Origin: Podaxis mareebaensis | Lineage: Eukaryota; Basidiomycota; Agaricomycetes; Agaricales; Agaricaceae | Assembly: GCA_018524725.1 (NCBI GenBank) | Contig: JAEUWP010000593.1 | Span: 62,001-126,000 of the forward strand | Length of the DNA stretch: 64,000 nt | Direction of reading: 5' to 3' | Shown here: piece by piece, positions 9,412 through 25,410 of the stretch | Layout: every line of letters begins with the position of its first letter | Position numbering within the stretch: the first letter of the stretch is position 1 | Notes under the pieces: generated by a model | What the model saw: only the letters and a program-made list of their open reading frames with translations | Databases searched by the model: none | Told to the model about the DNA's origin: nothing | Program-made: the position numbers and the translations under genes

Positions 9412-12400
9412 CTAATCTGAGTCAGCCTCCTGCATCCTCGCCCATCTATCCAGTTCAGCGATGATTTCTCTCTGGGCCTCGATCGGCTGCCTTGCACTAT
9501 GGGGATTAAGTCACACCATCAGTCGGAATAAAATCGGAAAGATCACTGCAACCACTCACAACTCCCTCGCGAACACAGGCACTTCTTCGGGAGTGTTTAC
9601 CATACCGAGTTGCACGAGGGCGTTATGGCGAGACGCCAGTCTGGATATAACCCCCAGATTCGGGATGGAAATTAGAGATGAGATGATCACGGAAATGAAA
9701 ACAAGAAGCCTGTAGTCTTCACGCACTGTTCTTCGGGTGATAATTGTGGTCGTGGCTTATGATGTTTCCGAAGAGGTGGCCATTGTTCCTGTGGCTTGCC
9801 TTTCCCGTCTCCCGCGTGCTCACCTTTAGATTTACGCTTCTGTCGCACTTTCTGTTGTTCAGTAATGTTGATGGAGGATGTCAGGAATCAAAAGGTATGA
9901 TAGGTAGGCGAACACTTGCCATAAGTGATTTCCTGGTTCTCTCTTCTTCAATCCGACTTGGCAAGAGAATTTCGTCATTGAGGTGACTGTACTTGACTCC
10001 GATAGTGTTAAGAATAGTTTGAATCGAATCTTCCTCATTGGGGTTTGAAAGTTGCGGGGCTGGGAGACGAGCCACGAGTGAATAGTGAAATCGACTTCGT
10101 GGACGAATCACACTCACCCTCATCATCAAACAGCAAAGCCCCCAGACCCCTCAACGTGCCCTATATCGCCAGAATAAGTCAGACCCAGTACAAAAAGCGA
10201 CATAGCCATAGCACCGCCTCACATCTTCCTTGCTCACTCCAGCATCTGCTTCCATCATCTCCATAGCCACCTTATTGGTCCTTCTTGACTTCCCACTTGC
10301 CATATTCGCCAGTGCCCAATCCAGCTCCGCCAGATTGGCCTTCTCGATCTATCCATATTCGTTTAAACACAACAAAATAAATCACGGGTTCACAAGGAAT
10401 TCCAGAAAGACCCGCACATACCGCCATCTTAGTCGCCAACTTGTCCTCGTGCAATTTGAAAATATTCTCAATCCCGAACAGCTCGCCTTTCTTGGAATTA
10501 TCACCTTGAATACCTTCAAAGTACCTGTGCACAAGGAAACACTAAAGTTGAGCATTCTTGTCCTTCTTTGGGCTTGTCACGACGCCCCGAGGAAAGTTTG
10601 ATTGAAGTGTTAGAATAGGACCCTGACCTCGTTTGCACACTTGCGTTGTACCCAATCTCCATTTGCTGCTGTTTGTAGATCTGTCGCGCATATATCAACT
10701 CTTCGACAGAGCCTGCCCCGAGGAGCCGGTATACCGAGACATCGCGTGTTTGTCCAAACCGGAACGCCCTTTGGGAACGGAAAGGAGAAAAATTGCAAAT
10801 AACTGTTTATCAGTGTGCCAGAGACGTAGATATTGCAGCCGCGACTAACCGGTCCATAGCCTGCAAGTCATGGGCAGGGTCTAAATAAGTTAGAGACCTT
10901 GAGGCTACGGGGATAGTCAGGATCCATGAAAGGTACTCACTCCAATTAGGGTCTGGTCCATGTGGGTCACTAAACGGTTTCATACGACAGATGGAACGGG
11001 GCTTACCAAAGATGACAACCTTGTTGGCACCTGCGGGAAATCACAGCAGGAGAACAGCATTGTAAGATTTCACTTATAGCCTCGGGTTCATAAGAATGCA
11101 GGTTACCTGTGAGGTTCAGACCCGTTCCACCCGCTAGGGTGGAGATCAGGAAGATGAAAATCTTGGGGTCAGTGTGGAACTTGTCAATAAGTGGCATCCC
11201 TGGAACGAAGGTAAAACTGAACTCGAGGTGAAAAATTTTTAAGCTTACGATCGGATTGTTTCGTGCTTCCTTCAAGCTTAACAAACCCATAGCCTGTCGT
11301 CCGCGTCAGTAGTCCCGCCGGTGGTATCTCAAGACCGGTCTACCTTGGGTTTTCAAATGAAAATCCAGCATATCCAACAGCTTCACCGATTTCGTGAAAA
11401 TAAGAACCCTATTCAACGGATCCTTATGCCACTCGCGCAACAAAACCTCCAATGTCTAGACAACCGTCCGCAATCAAAACCCCGGAAGACAAGTATCAAA
11501 AAGAACCCAATAGCAACATACCGCCCATTTACCACAATACTGGGGTTGCATCATGGCTGTACCATATTTTGGGGCGTTTCCGTTTGGGAATGCTATGGCA
11601 GCAAGCGCTTTATTCCGTGCGGTCTATTGTACGCTGATGAAAGTAATCTCTCCTACAGGAGCTAGCGCGGGAGAAGCATGCGTACCTGCTCAGGGGAATC
11701 GTTCGGTCCTTGCGAGCGGTAAAGCACGTTGTCAACTCCAAACAGCAAAAATTCCGTTACTAACAAGATTAGGGTGCTCACCTGGTAAAATCAAGGCTAG
11801 GTGGTTTGATAACTTTATCAATATAGACATATATCTAAACACGTCTCCCGCAACAAAGGGATGACAGCATGTCTTCCGACTTACAGCGGCTTTCGGTAAG
11901 CGTTGACGGTGTTAGATGATGGTAAGATGTAATTCACCTCCGGCCCGACCCACATGGACATGGATGATCTCGATGGATGAGATTTTGGACCGCATCCATG
12001 TTAAGCAGGCGTTTATACGCCATGATCTGTTTATGGCTTAGAGGACAGAACACCACTTGGTCTGTTTTCTTCGGAAGCTGTTTCCGGTCGATGGTCAGCA
12101 AGACGTGGATAGCTCACACGAGGCCGAGGCAAAGCACCTGGTTCTTAATGATTTCCTTTGTTCTATAATACGAGGAGATAAGGTTCACATCAGCGCGTTA
12201 TGTTACCGTGACACTGGTGGAAGAAACGTGCCTGCGTAAAAAGAATTTGGGTAGAAGCTTGTCCTTGAGAACCAATGCGACCATCTATTTTTTCCTCATT
12301 TGAGAAATAGCTTCTTGTGAGTGTTATGTGAAACTTACTTGCGCCTTAGCGCGTTCATTTTCAGTTGCTGCGGTCGATTGACCAGCCGTTAAGGGTTTGA

Positions 12401-14374
12401 CGACAAGCTTCTGCCATTGACTAGAAGTTCCCAAGCGACCCGGATTGGTCCAATCTAAAATAGTCCACATCTCCTGATACGAGTTCTGGATTGTTGTACC
12501 TGTCAAGCCGAAGCGACGAATGCAGGCAAATTGATGGAGTGCCGCAGTGAGCTTCGAAGACACGTTCTTTACACGATGCACCTCGTCAACAAACACACAA
12601 CTCCAGGCTAGATCGTCGAGAAGGTCTATGTCTTTACGAGCAATATCGAAACTGGTTATAACTGATTCCGGGAGTAAAAAAATCAACAAGATAAGCAGTA
12701 TACACGATGACGTGTCTGGGGTTGCACATACCAACGTCCAATCGCCCCATCTTGAACTCATGGAGCACTGGTTCTCGTTCTTTCCGGCTGCCAGTGTAGA
12801 GACCAACTTCGAAGTAACCCCACTAGGCGATTATTAATAAAACATGCTCAACTAAACCGTCGGCGTACTGTTTGGAATTCCCTCTCCCAATTATGTACAA
12901 CAGTGCTCGGTGCAATAATAAGACAGGTCGGCCACACAGCATTGGCAGGCGGTAGTTCGCGTCGTTCTTTCCAGGCCGCCAGGTCCTGGAGACTCGAGAC
13001 GTGCTTACGGCGACGATTCTTGTCGGTTATCACGCCACTCTTGCGCATTACGGCCGATAAGAAAGAAATGACTTGAATGGTTTTGCCTGCCAGGCGGTGG
13101 GAATGAGTGGTACTATTCTGGACACCTGTACTTCTCTTCACTTACCCTAGATACCAACATTCGACAGTTGGCAAATAGTCGGATGCAGACAGAAGCAGAA
13201 CGTGTTCGACTCACAAGACCCATATCATCTCCAAGCAGACCGCCTCTGCCTTCCTGATACTGATTCCAGAGAAACTTGACACCCTCTCGTTGGTAGTCAC
13301 GCAGGTACGTGTTAATTGCTGCAGGGACTTGTGTACTTGTCTTCTCATCCAGAATGAGCGGTTCCTGACGCTGTTGCCCTGGTGTAAGGGGGAATCCAGG
13401 GCGCGGTTTTAGATCCTGCCCAGAAAGCGGTCATCACAGGGTCCAATGCCAAGGCCGCAGATAATTCTAACATATACGTTTGACTCTTCAGGAAGATCGT
13501 CGTCAGTGTCAGGCTCAGTGACTGAGTCAGCTGATTCGGGCTTCAAGGGTTTGACTTCTGTAGACAGGTGTTAGACGTCGCCTTGAAGGAAGGCTGCCTT
13601 ACCTGATACCAGCACTTCATCACCAGAATCTGATTCTGTGGCAGAGTTCCCTCCGCTCACTGGAGTGACGTCATTCGCTTTGTGATACAATATATAACCA
13701 GTACTAAACGTACACAGTTTGGGGGTGGTATTTCTGGGAATGGCGTCTTCTTCCGAGTCGGATTCTGCATTTGGGAGTAGACATAAGCAAATTCAGAAAT
13801 TTGTGAAAGAGATTACCAGTCGCAGAGTCACCAGGATCCGGGTTTCCGGGTGAAGCCTTCGGACTGGATGACCGTGAAGCCCTCGATCTGGCCTTGGACA
13901 ACACAGCAAAACTTTTCAAGACAATAGGCGAACCGTTATCAAGCTCATATTCTCGGTCGGAACTCATTGATATTGGCTTTCTGGGTTCATCAACCAATTC
14001 CAATTCCGACGCCGAATCTGGACCAAGATCGTCTAGCGCTGCATGGATATTCGACAACACAGGACATGTGGAGTCTGATCTCAATCACATACCAAAGCAT
14101 TTCAAAAGCTCATTTGGTCCAGCTGGTGCTTTATGATAAAACTCTACCAAAAAGGAATTTGTGTCATGAGAATTGCTTGGCCTAAGACGAAGGCGTTTGT
14201 ACTTTTCCGTTTGGCTCGTCCTGTGAGATCGGCGAGTACTTCTGAGCGGCGTTTCCTCTTTGCAGGTGAGCCTTGTTTCCGTGTTTTCGAGGCCTCCGGG
14301 ACGTACACGCCCGGCGTAAAGTCAGAATCAGAATCAGGATCTGGACCAAGTTGAGTGCAAGCCCTCTGAGCCAT
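9412..14374 (-). CDS. SNF2-family DNA-dependent ATPase, ERCC6L2/Rad26-like
   Basis: A long multi-exon gene. The first ATG (14374) opens a Ser/Asp/Lys-rich, probably disordered N-terminus. The helicase core follows in order: [18 protein letters not shown] and [13 protein letters not shown] (motif I, split by an intron near 13145-13215), [17 protein letters not shown] (Ia), [11 protein letters not shown] (motif II, DEVH form), [15 protein letters not shown] (III), [16 protein letters not shown] (V) and [16 protein letters not shown] (VI, ~10,770). After it comes [19 protein letters not shown], then a KGELFG motif typical of the ERCC6L2 branch. The C-terminus ends in [13 protein letters not shown] with TAG at 9412. 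DEVH plus the KGELFG region point to ERCC6L2 rather than to CSB/Rad26 itself. The family acts in DNA repair and transcription-associated damage. I did not fix every exon border. Confidence 0.85.
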
Positions 14375-14772
14375 AGCCTCACCAACCTAAAGGGGCTGGA
14401 ACGGATACTAATTGACCTATATCACAAATCAGAACGAGGTGCAAAACTTATAAAGCAGACGAAGGCATGTACGTTTCGTGCTTGAGTTTTCTGACATGAC
14501 AAGAAGAGACAAAGAGCAATCACGGCAGAAAACGCTCCCAAACGCGTTACGTCACGGGAGTCACGCGTACTCATAAGCGATCAATTAAATGACTGCAAAT
14601 GAGTGCACACGACTCCGACATACCTCATCGAACATGAAACCACAATGCTCTCTCCCTCCGGAGACGTCAGTAAAACCCGGTGAATTGCGCTTGATACATA
14701 CATGGATTAGAAGTAAAGCAGATGCGAATGAGTTGATACGTAAGAGATGGGATACAATCATCAAAATCCAGT
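14375..14772. other. Intergenic region
   Basis: It lies between the start of the helicase gene and the end of the E2 gene, both on the minus strand. No gene or repeat is seen. Confidence 0.5.
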
Positions 14773-15667
14773 TCACTCAAAGGCCTCCTCAGCACTCTTC
14801 CGAGCTAGTCGTCGAACTTTCTTCCTGTAGCCTGAGAAGCGGAGATGTGAAAGAGGTAGAAAAGAATTGTAAAGGAAACACAAACCTGCAAGGTCATCTC
14901 GAACTTGCTTTGCGGCGTCAACGTTAGCAGGACTGTCGATATTGGGAGGGTCGGAAGAAAGCATAGATATCACGCTAATCAACTGGGAAACTTTGGTCGA
15001 AACATAAAACCCGTGAAACAAGGGGGGAAACTCACGATCGACTCGACAGTGTGCACTGGCAGCCATCGTTCCGATGCCTGTTCGAAGCCATATTCGTCCT
15101 CACCGGGAGGATGCTAAAAAATGGTTAGGAAATTGTCCTTCCGTTTGCATAAAAGCCAGTACCAGGATAGAGATGCACACACGACCGTCGTCGTAAACTA
15201 AGAACAGGTCAAAATCCGATCGTTGCAATGACATCACACCTACTGTTGGGATGCCACATTTGCGTGATGAACCTCATAGTTGGAGGTTGATTAGGATACT
15301 CTGGCGGAAATGACAGACGGGCCTTGAAGAAACCACCTTCGCTAAAGTTAATTGTAAAAGGGCTGACATGGATGAAAAGGACTAAAACATACTACAGGGT
15401 GTCAGGCGGTCTATAGTCAAAATGAGTACGAGGTCATCATCCAAGAGACTCTACACCTACCCAATTATCATGACCTCCCACTCGTAAAGATTGCTATCGT
15501 CAACGAGACCTTCATGCACCAATATCAATAACGGAGAGATCAAGATCGGGGGGAATAAACCAACCAGCCGAAAAGCCTTCGACAGGCCGCTTTGTGAGAT
15601 CTTGTAGTTGACGCCTGAGGAGCAGTGTAGTGGAGTTTGTTGGTTGTGGTGTTTGTGGCTTGGACAT
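14773..15667 (-). CDS. UBE2G1: Ubiquitin-conjugating enzyme E2, UBE2G1 type
   Basis: Eight exons: 15667-15565, 15509-15461, 15410-15393, 15341-15244, 15197-15163, 15113-15036, 14982-14886, 14831-14773. They give 178 aa. The N-terminus [20 protein letters not shown] and the end [16 protein letters not shown] are close to human UBE2G1 as I remember it. The UBC fold shows GPPDTLYEGGFF and the HPN motif. The active-site Cys97 lies in [10 protein letters not shown], followed by the acidic loop [17 protein letters not shown] that marks G- and R-type E2s. The enzyme passes ubiquitin from E1 to substrates and builds Lys48-linked chains. One exon is only 18 nt. It is divergent from RPC2, with a 458-bp shared upstream region. 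A second G-type E2 lies at 21158-22148. Confidence 0.95.
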
Positions 15668-16125
15668 GGTAGGCGATGTCGATCTCCTCCGATGATAGAT
15701 GGTACAAGGTAAAGCACCCAAGCTGTGCACGGTCATCATCCGAGGGAACCTTATATATCAATACCACACGTGATACCCGTCACGCCACACGTTCAAAACC
15801 TCGGAAACTGAAGCCTGAGTCTTGTTTCTCGAGCCCTTGCTAGAGTGGTTTCCAAGTGAGAATGCAGGGCCCCTTATGCTAACTCCGATACCTTATGGCC
15901 CCGAAGCTTTCATACACAAACAGGATTGTATCCTGTTACGCGTGGAACTTATTGCCTACAAATGGGCCGACCCGGCCCGGAAGGCGCTGTCACGTGACGC
16001 GTCTGATCTTAGACGAAATTCTGAATTATATGACTGAAGTTAGTGCTTATACTTCATCCTCCATCTACACCCAAAAAGCACCTCTATCACGTTTATAAGT
16101 ACGTCCTAGTCGGTGCCGTTCCAGT
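15668..16125. promoter_or_regulatory. Shared divergent promoter of UBE2G1-type E2 and RPC2
   Basis: 458 bp separate the two start codons. The region holds a CACGTGA E-box-like site near 15991 and an ACACGTGA near 15765, both known bHLH-type sites in fungi. No TATA box is convincing. Function is inferred from position. Confidence 0.5.
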
Positions 16126-20618
<4,493 letters not shown>

Positions 20619-21157
20619 ATTTTCATTACGGTTCATGCGATTTGCCATGCCTCCCTTTCTCACTTTCAGTGTTTCATCATTGCATTGCTTGTCGTAGTTT
20701 GTGTATCTTTTATTTTGCATCTACTAGAAGTCAACTCCCAATAAAATATTGCTTAAAGTACATGTACTGGTCGGATCGCAGCGTGCCTAGGTACACGGCA
20801 AGTAGCGTAGGGGCATCTTGAAGTAGAGGAATTACCCAGGCTCGCAAAAATATCGACCCACTTCCCAGTCTGGAGGCGCCGCAGACCCATATAGCGTGCT
20901 CGGCGCCGAGAATACTGAAGGATGAGAAGGCAATGAATAGGAGTGGGGAATGCAGGACGGAAATGAACCAAGGAAATTTGCGGGTTTGACAGATGCATGA
21001 CAGACCCTTTCGCAAACTACCATTGGAGTATCCCAAGCATCCTTCTTGGTCGTTGGGAAGCGTCAATCTCCGGATAGTGTGGGTGAATATCCAGTTCTGC
21101 TGAAGTAAGGATACAGAATAATACTGCATCATTGCATAATCGCCCGTGCTATCAAAA
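20619..21157. other. Convergent intergenic region
   Basis: 3' flanks of RPC2 and the Ubc7 gene. Minus-strand open frames across it share no family features. No gene is seen. Confidence 0.5.
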
Positions 21158-22148
21158 TCAGAGCCCAAGTTGTTCCTTCACGGATTGTCGCACAATCCTC
21201 TCATATTCCGCTTTGTTTTCTCGGTACAACTTGCAGCAATCTATATTGGCACCACTTTCGAGATTGGGTTCTGCGTGAGGTTCGGCGGCGTGAGAAAAGT
21301 CGGAACGGCAAGAAGGTATCGGAAGGATATCGAAAAGAAAGCATAAGAACAGGATGAGTGTTGGCGCGAAGTGATCGGTATGAGAGAACGGCATGACCAA
21401 GGGAAGCATATGGCAGGCAAAAGGACGGAACAACTCACCCGCAAGCATTGAGATGACGCTCAATATGACCTTCTCTACGCTCTGCACGGGGCTCCATCTC
21501 TCGGATGCAGATTCGTACATGGTAGGATCATCGCCGGGAGTGTGGAGGATCGAGATACAAACATTTCCGTCCGGGTAAACTAGATCATGAGTCAGAGGGA
21601 TGCATGGGAGAGAAGTATCATTCTTCGGTTTACCGTTCGGGTGGAACAGAGGGGGGTCAAACTTCATCTTGAACGGGGATAGAGGGTAATCGGGTGGCTG
21701 ATGGGTTGGAAATCCACCAGTGGTGTGACAGGAGCTCAATGAGCAGAAGAGATCAGCCAGTAGCAAGTATACATACAAAAGTAAGCTTGGCTGCGAAGAC
21801 ACCGCCTTCCTAGAGAAGATAAATTAGTACGAGTGGAATCTCTTGTGGGAGCTGGAGTGGTGGGTTGACGTACAAACGGCGTATCCTTTGGACCACAGAT
21901 CAACGCCTCCCAAGTAAAGAAATCAGACTCGGAGATAGGCCCTGTGTGAGATGCGGTTTATTGGTCTAGATGGGACATATTAGACGACATACCAGCGGTA
22001 AACATGCCATCTGGTGAACCTGGAAATAAAATAAATCGAGACTTGGTCACCTGAAGATGGCTGGAAACATACCTCCGGAGGTCAGCTGCTTGTATTCTGT
22101 CATAAGCCGGCGTAGGGCGGTTGCGCTGTTGGGAGTTCGACCAGCCAT
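21158..22148 (-). CDS. UBC7: Ubiquitin-conjugating enzyme E2, Ubc7/UBE2G2 type
   Basis: Seven exons: 22148-22073, 22019-21993, 21941-21874, 21809-21777, 21697-21634, 21579-21439, 21270-21158. They give 173 aa. The start ALRRLMTEYKQLTSGG, the segment FFTWEALICGPKDTPF and the end SVKEQLGL are Ubc7/UBE2G2 features. The catalytic Cys97 lies in DGNVCISILHTPGDDP, followed by the acidic loop and SERWSPVQSVEKVILS. In yeast and animals this E2 works at the ER membrane with Cue1/AUP1 and Hrd1/gp78 ligases in ER-associated degradation. The tail carries two adjacent Cys (NIDCCKLYREN) where human UBE2G2 has Ala-Ser. It lies 5.5 kb from a UBE2G1-type E2 with RPC2 between them; the two have different intron positions, so they are not a recent duplication. 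Confidence 0.95.
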
Positions 22149-22779
22149 GTTGTTGGTCCTCTGGCAGCGGTAACATATGCCCAAAACTCGGTGGGGTGTC
22201 TCTTGTCTTATGTAAGCACCGCCTACAATGTCACATATGCCCCTATTAGCAGCGTCCTCCCATGATTAATCGCTCGGGAGCCGAAGAATTCCCAGTAAAT
22301 CCGTAATGACCGGTGGTACTGGGAAGCAAAATAATCATCCGCAGCTGTGAGATAAGAAAAATATAAATACTATCTCACCAAGACCTATAGTTACTTCAAC
22401 GGCGAAGTAACTGAGGCGCCACCAAAGTCTAGCAACCAGCACACCTTTTCAGGGAATCCCGACGATAGCGGTAGAGAAGAATAGGCAGTATACATATATT
22501 GTTCACTCATCACTGCTCGGCCTTTACGGATGGAAGTCTTCGAAGAACTTTCACTTACTAGCTTCGATTCCTGCTTTGAAATAGCACTCGGTCTTTGCCA
22601 TCTGGCGACGGGTCAGATGAGAAAAAAGTATAATTGAACAATATACAGATACATCATTAAGTGCTCAATGCAGTTAAGACTCCACCAAGCCATCTAATGT
22701 ACCAGCGTCATATGGGATATGTACAGTACTAGAATCCATAAGGTAGACCCCTGCTTATCTCCCTGCACATCACAATAGG
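22149..22779. other. Intergenic region
   Basis: It lies between the E2 start and the end of the lactone oxidase gene, both on the minus strand. A minus-strand ATG at about 22599 opens only a very short frame (MAKTECYFKAGIEAS). No gene can be supported. Confidence 0.45.
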
Positions 22780-24549
22780 TCATGGTCGCAGTTTGAATAC
22801 CCTTGAATCAATAGGTTGCCCGTATATATGTCTGTGAATATATTCATTTCGGAATATGCCAGTAGGGTCCACCTTCTCCAAGACGTATCGGAAATCATCA
22901 AATTGTGGGTAGAGCCTCCTGAGGTCATCAGGGCGTAGCTTGTGCGCTTTCGCCCAATGGGGTCGCCCTTGATGACGGGCGAGGATCGCTTCGAAATTCT
23001 CGAAAAGGGCTCGATAGGGAACATTCAATCCATAGGGTCTAGGAGAAAGACCGTCAATGACAACTTCCGTAGATGGGTAAATGGCGGGCTTACTTGTATT
23101 GAACAATACCAATCCAACACGTCAGCTGGCCATTGCTTGGGCTCAGCCAGATGTCATCAGCCGCTGAGAATCGGATTTCAATGGGGAAGTGAGGTCTTAG
23201 TCCCTTGGGATCGGAGAACTCCTGTTGAAGCCAAGAGCGCAACTCGTATAAGCAGCCTTGGGCATTGCGAAACGGAATCGCCCATTCTGTCGTGAATTGC
23301 GGGTACTGTAGTTATTAACGCCGATCAGCCCAGCGCAAAGAGGAGATTGTACCATGTGGAACATACCCGACAATCAACGTTGAATATCCGGTGACCGTCA
23401 TCTATACCCACAGACTTCGTATTTACAAGCCAAAACGCAAGGTATTGTGTCCACAAGTTGAGGAACGGAAGGTATCTTCCAAGAAAGAGCAACACCTGAA
23501 TGATATGGTATCCAAGGAGGGTGTTCCAGAACCAACTGCCAGCCGGCTTGGGTGGCTACAAGGAATTGTCAGGGACAGGTGATACGAAGCATGAAAGAAC
23601 CCACGTCGTATGTCCTATCGGCAGTACTGCAGACAACTCTGTCCACAGCAGGGAACCACCAGAACCTTACATGCTGGGCAGACTTGGTCAATCGATCCAT
23701 GTCTTTCACCATATCGTCGAATAACATTGGCTCCTGGACCTCCCTTAACCGAAAGGCGGGCTCCACATCCAGCAAAACCTCGAGCACGATGCCTGTTGCC
23801 CCAAGACCACAGAGGGTAGCAGTGAACAGATCGCTTTGTTCCGTTCTGGAGCAGACGACTGTCTGACCATTGGCGAGCAAGATCTTGAGCCCCCGCACAT
23901 TAGTGGACATGACGCCATAGTCTACGCCGGATCCATGTGTTGCGGTGGTGACGATGCCTGCTAGTGTCTGATCAGATATGGACCCAACGTTAATCATCGC
24001 GAGATTATATTTGGCAAGTTCCGCGTGCAAGTCGTGTAACGTGATTCCAGCTTCAACCAACGCGCATCGTTTCTCAAAGTCGACCTATATTAAGCAACGA
24101 TGATGAGATGAGCGGCGCCATGTCTTGGACGATAATATGATCGAGTGATCAGAAGGGGAAACGAAACATAGGCATCCCAACCAAGTCGGAAGGGTTCGGC
24201 GGGGCCCAATGATACTTTAAACAGAAAATGTCGATATGCTACCCACCTGGATTAGTCGGTTCATTTTGGTCAGCCGCACCATATATCCGCTCGTACAGGC
24301 AAGATCACTGGGGCTGTGACCAACTCCGACGGCGCGTACGGCCCTCCTTTCCCTTCGGGCAAGTTCAAGGATGAGCTTGCACTGGTACTCAGACTCTGGC
24401 TCAAAGATAGCAAGAGGAGTACAGTAGAATGCACGTCCCCAGTTGCTAAAATGTGAGCGATTGGCAGGGACAGTGATAGGGCAAAGAAGATCATAAAGCG
24501 AGTGAAGAGGAATATCATCAAGCTTCGTTTCGAGCTGGGAGGAGGACAT
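22780..24549 (-). CDS. ALO1: D-arabinono-1,4-lactone oxidase
   Basis: A multi-exon FAD enzyme of the VAO family that makes D-erythroascorbate, the fungal vitamin C analogue, in the mitochondrial outer membrane in yeast. The start MSSSQLETKLDDIPLH leads to SNWGRAFYCTPLAIFEPES. The FAD motif VGVGHSPSDLACTSGYMVRL follows, whose His is the usual site of covalent FAD. Next are INVGSISDQTLAGIVTTATH, then the middle domain FRLREV and FWWFPAVDRV. The C-terminal signature HWAKAHKL, YPQFDDFRYV and DPTGIFRNEY is that of the ALO family. The last codons KLRP end at TGA 22780. The first intron is long (about 24,246-24,088). I did not place all borders between 23,100 and 23,570. Confidence 0.92.
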
Positions 24550-25410
24550 GGTTGGTAGGTTTTGCTGCAGTCATTTTTTTGCAGACGGCTTTATAAGTCA
24601 TGGACCCATGGGCCAAAAGTTGTGGGATAGCAGGTTTGATCTCCCGTTCCGGGTTTTGCGAGCGGCTGGGGCCGAAAGGAATCCTCGGCATATGCCGGAT
24701 ATCTGCCCCCACACATAAGCTGCCGTGGATGATAAAAGCGGATGAACATTTAACCTTTTCGATGATTTCAGCCAAACCAACACAGGTACCGAGGAACTGT
24801 CCGGTAAGACCACAAGGGGGAAGCTTGATCAATGATCCAGCGGCTCGTCCTGTCCCCCCACCCGGTGTCGGCCATAGTTCCGTCATAACAATAATGGGCT
24901 GCCCAAATTTAATTTGAATGTACAGATCTGGACGCACCTGTTATGTTCTGCCTTTCCCTGAATTTCCCTGATCGTCCCCCACATCAACATACGGTCAACA
25001 CCGAGAAACGCAATCGGCACGCAATTCAATCATCGATGTCCAACACGAGGTTGGCATTGTGAGGCATGCGTCATCGCCCTGTGGAACGCGTCAAATACGA
25101 GTTTACCAAATACGTGCGTGTTGGTGTATATGTAGGTGCGACAGTGACGGAGGAGCCACTAAGCCCCCACAGCCCAGGAATCATATGACTGGTCCAATCA
25201 CTCATTGCCATGCAACTCGAGCGCTGCATCAATCGAGAGTCCACCTGCGTCATCTGAGCTGCCTAGGTTTGAACGACCATAAAGATAATCAAAACATGAT
25301 ATTAAGGACGCATGCTTGCAACGGATATCTCAGGTTTAGTTTAGAAAATCGAACGTAACCCTGCCATGATGTTAGCATCATAATCCAACGGTTAATCCCA
25401 TTTGTAAGGC
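24550..25410. other. Intergenic region
   Basis: About 0.86 kb between ALO1 and the Hsp70-like gene. Two overlapping open frames of 105-139 codons lie on opposite strands near 24,520-24,940 with no recognisable motif; neither looks like a real gene. Nothing else is seen. Confidence 0.45.

Noticed and set aside
24518..24937. Overlapping 105- and 139-codon frames on both strands upstream of ALO1
   Set aside because: They mirror each other on opposite strands, show no domain, and overlap the ALO1 promoter and start.
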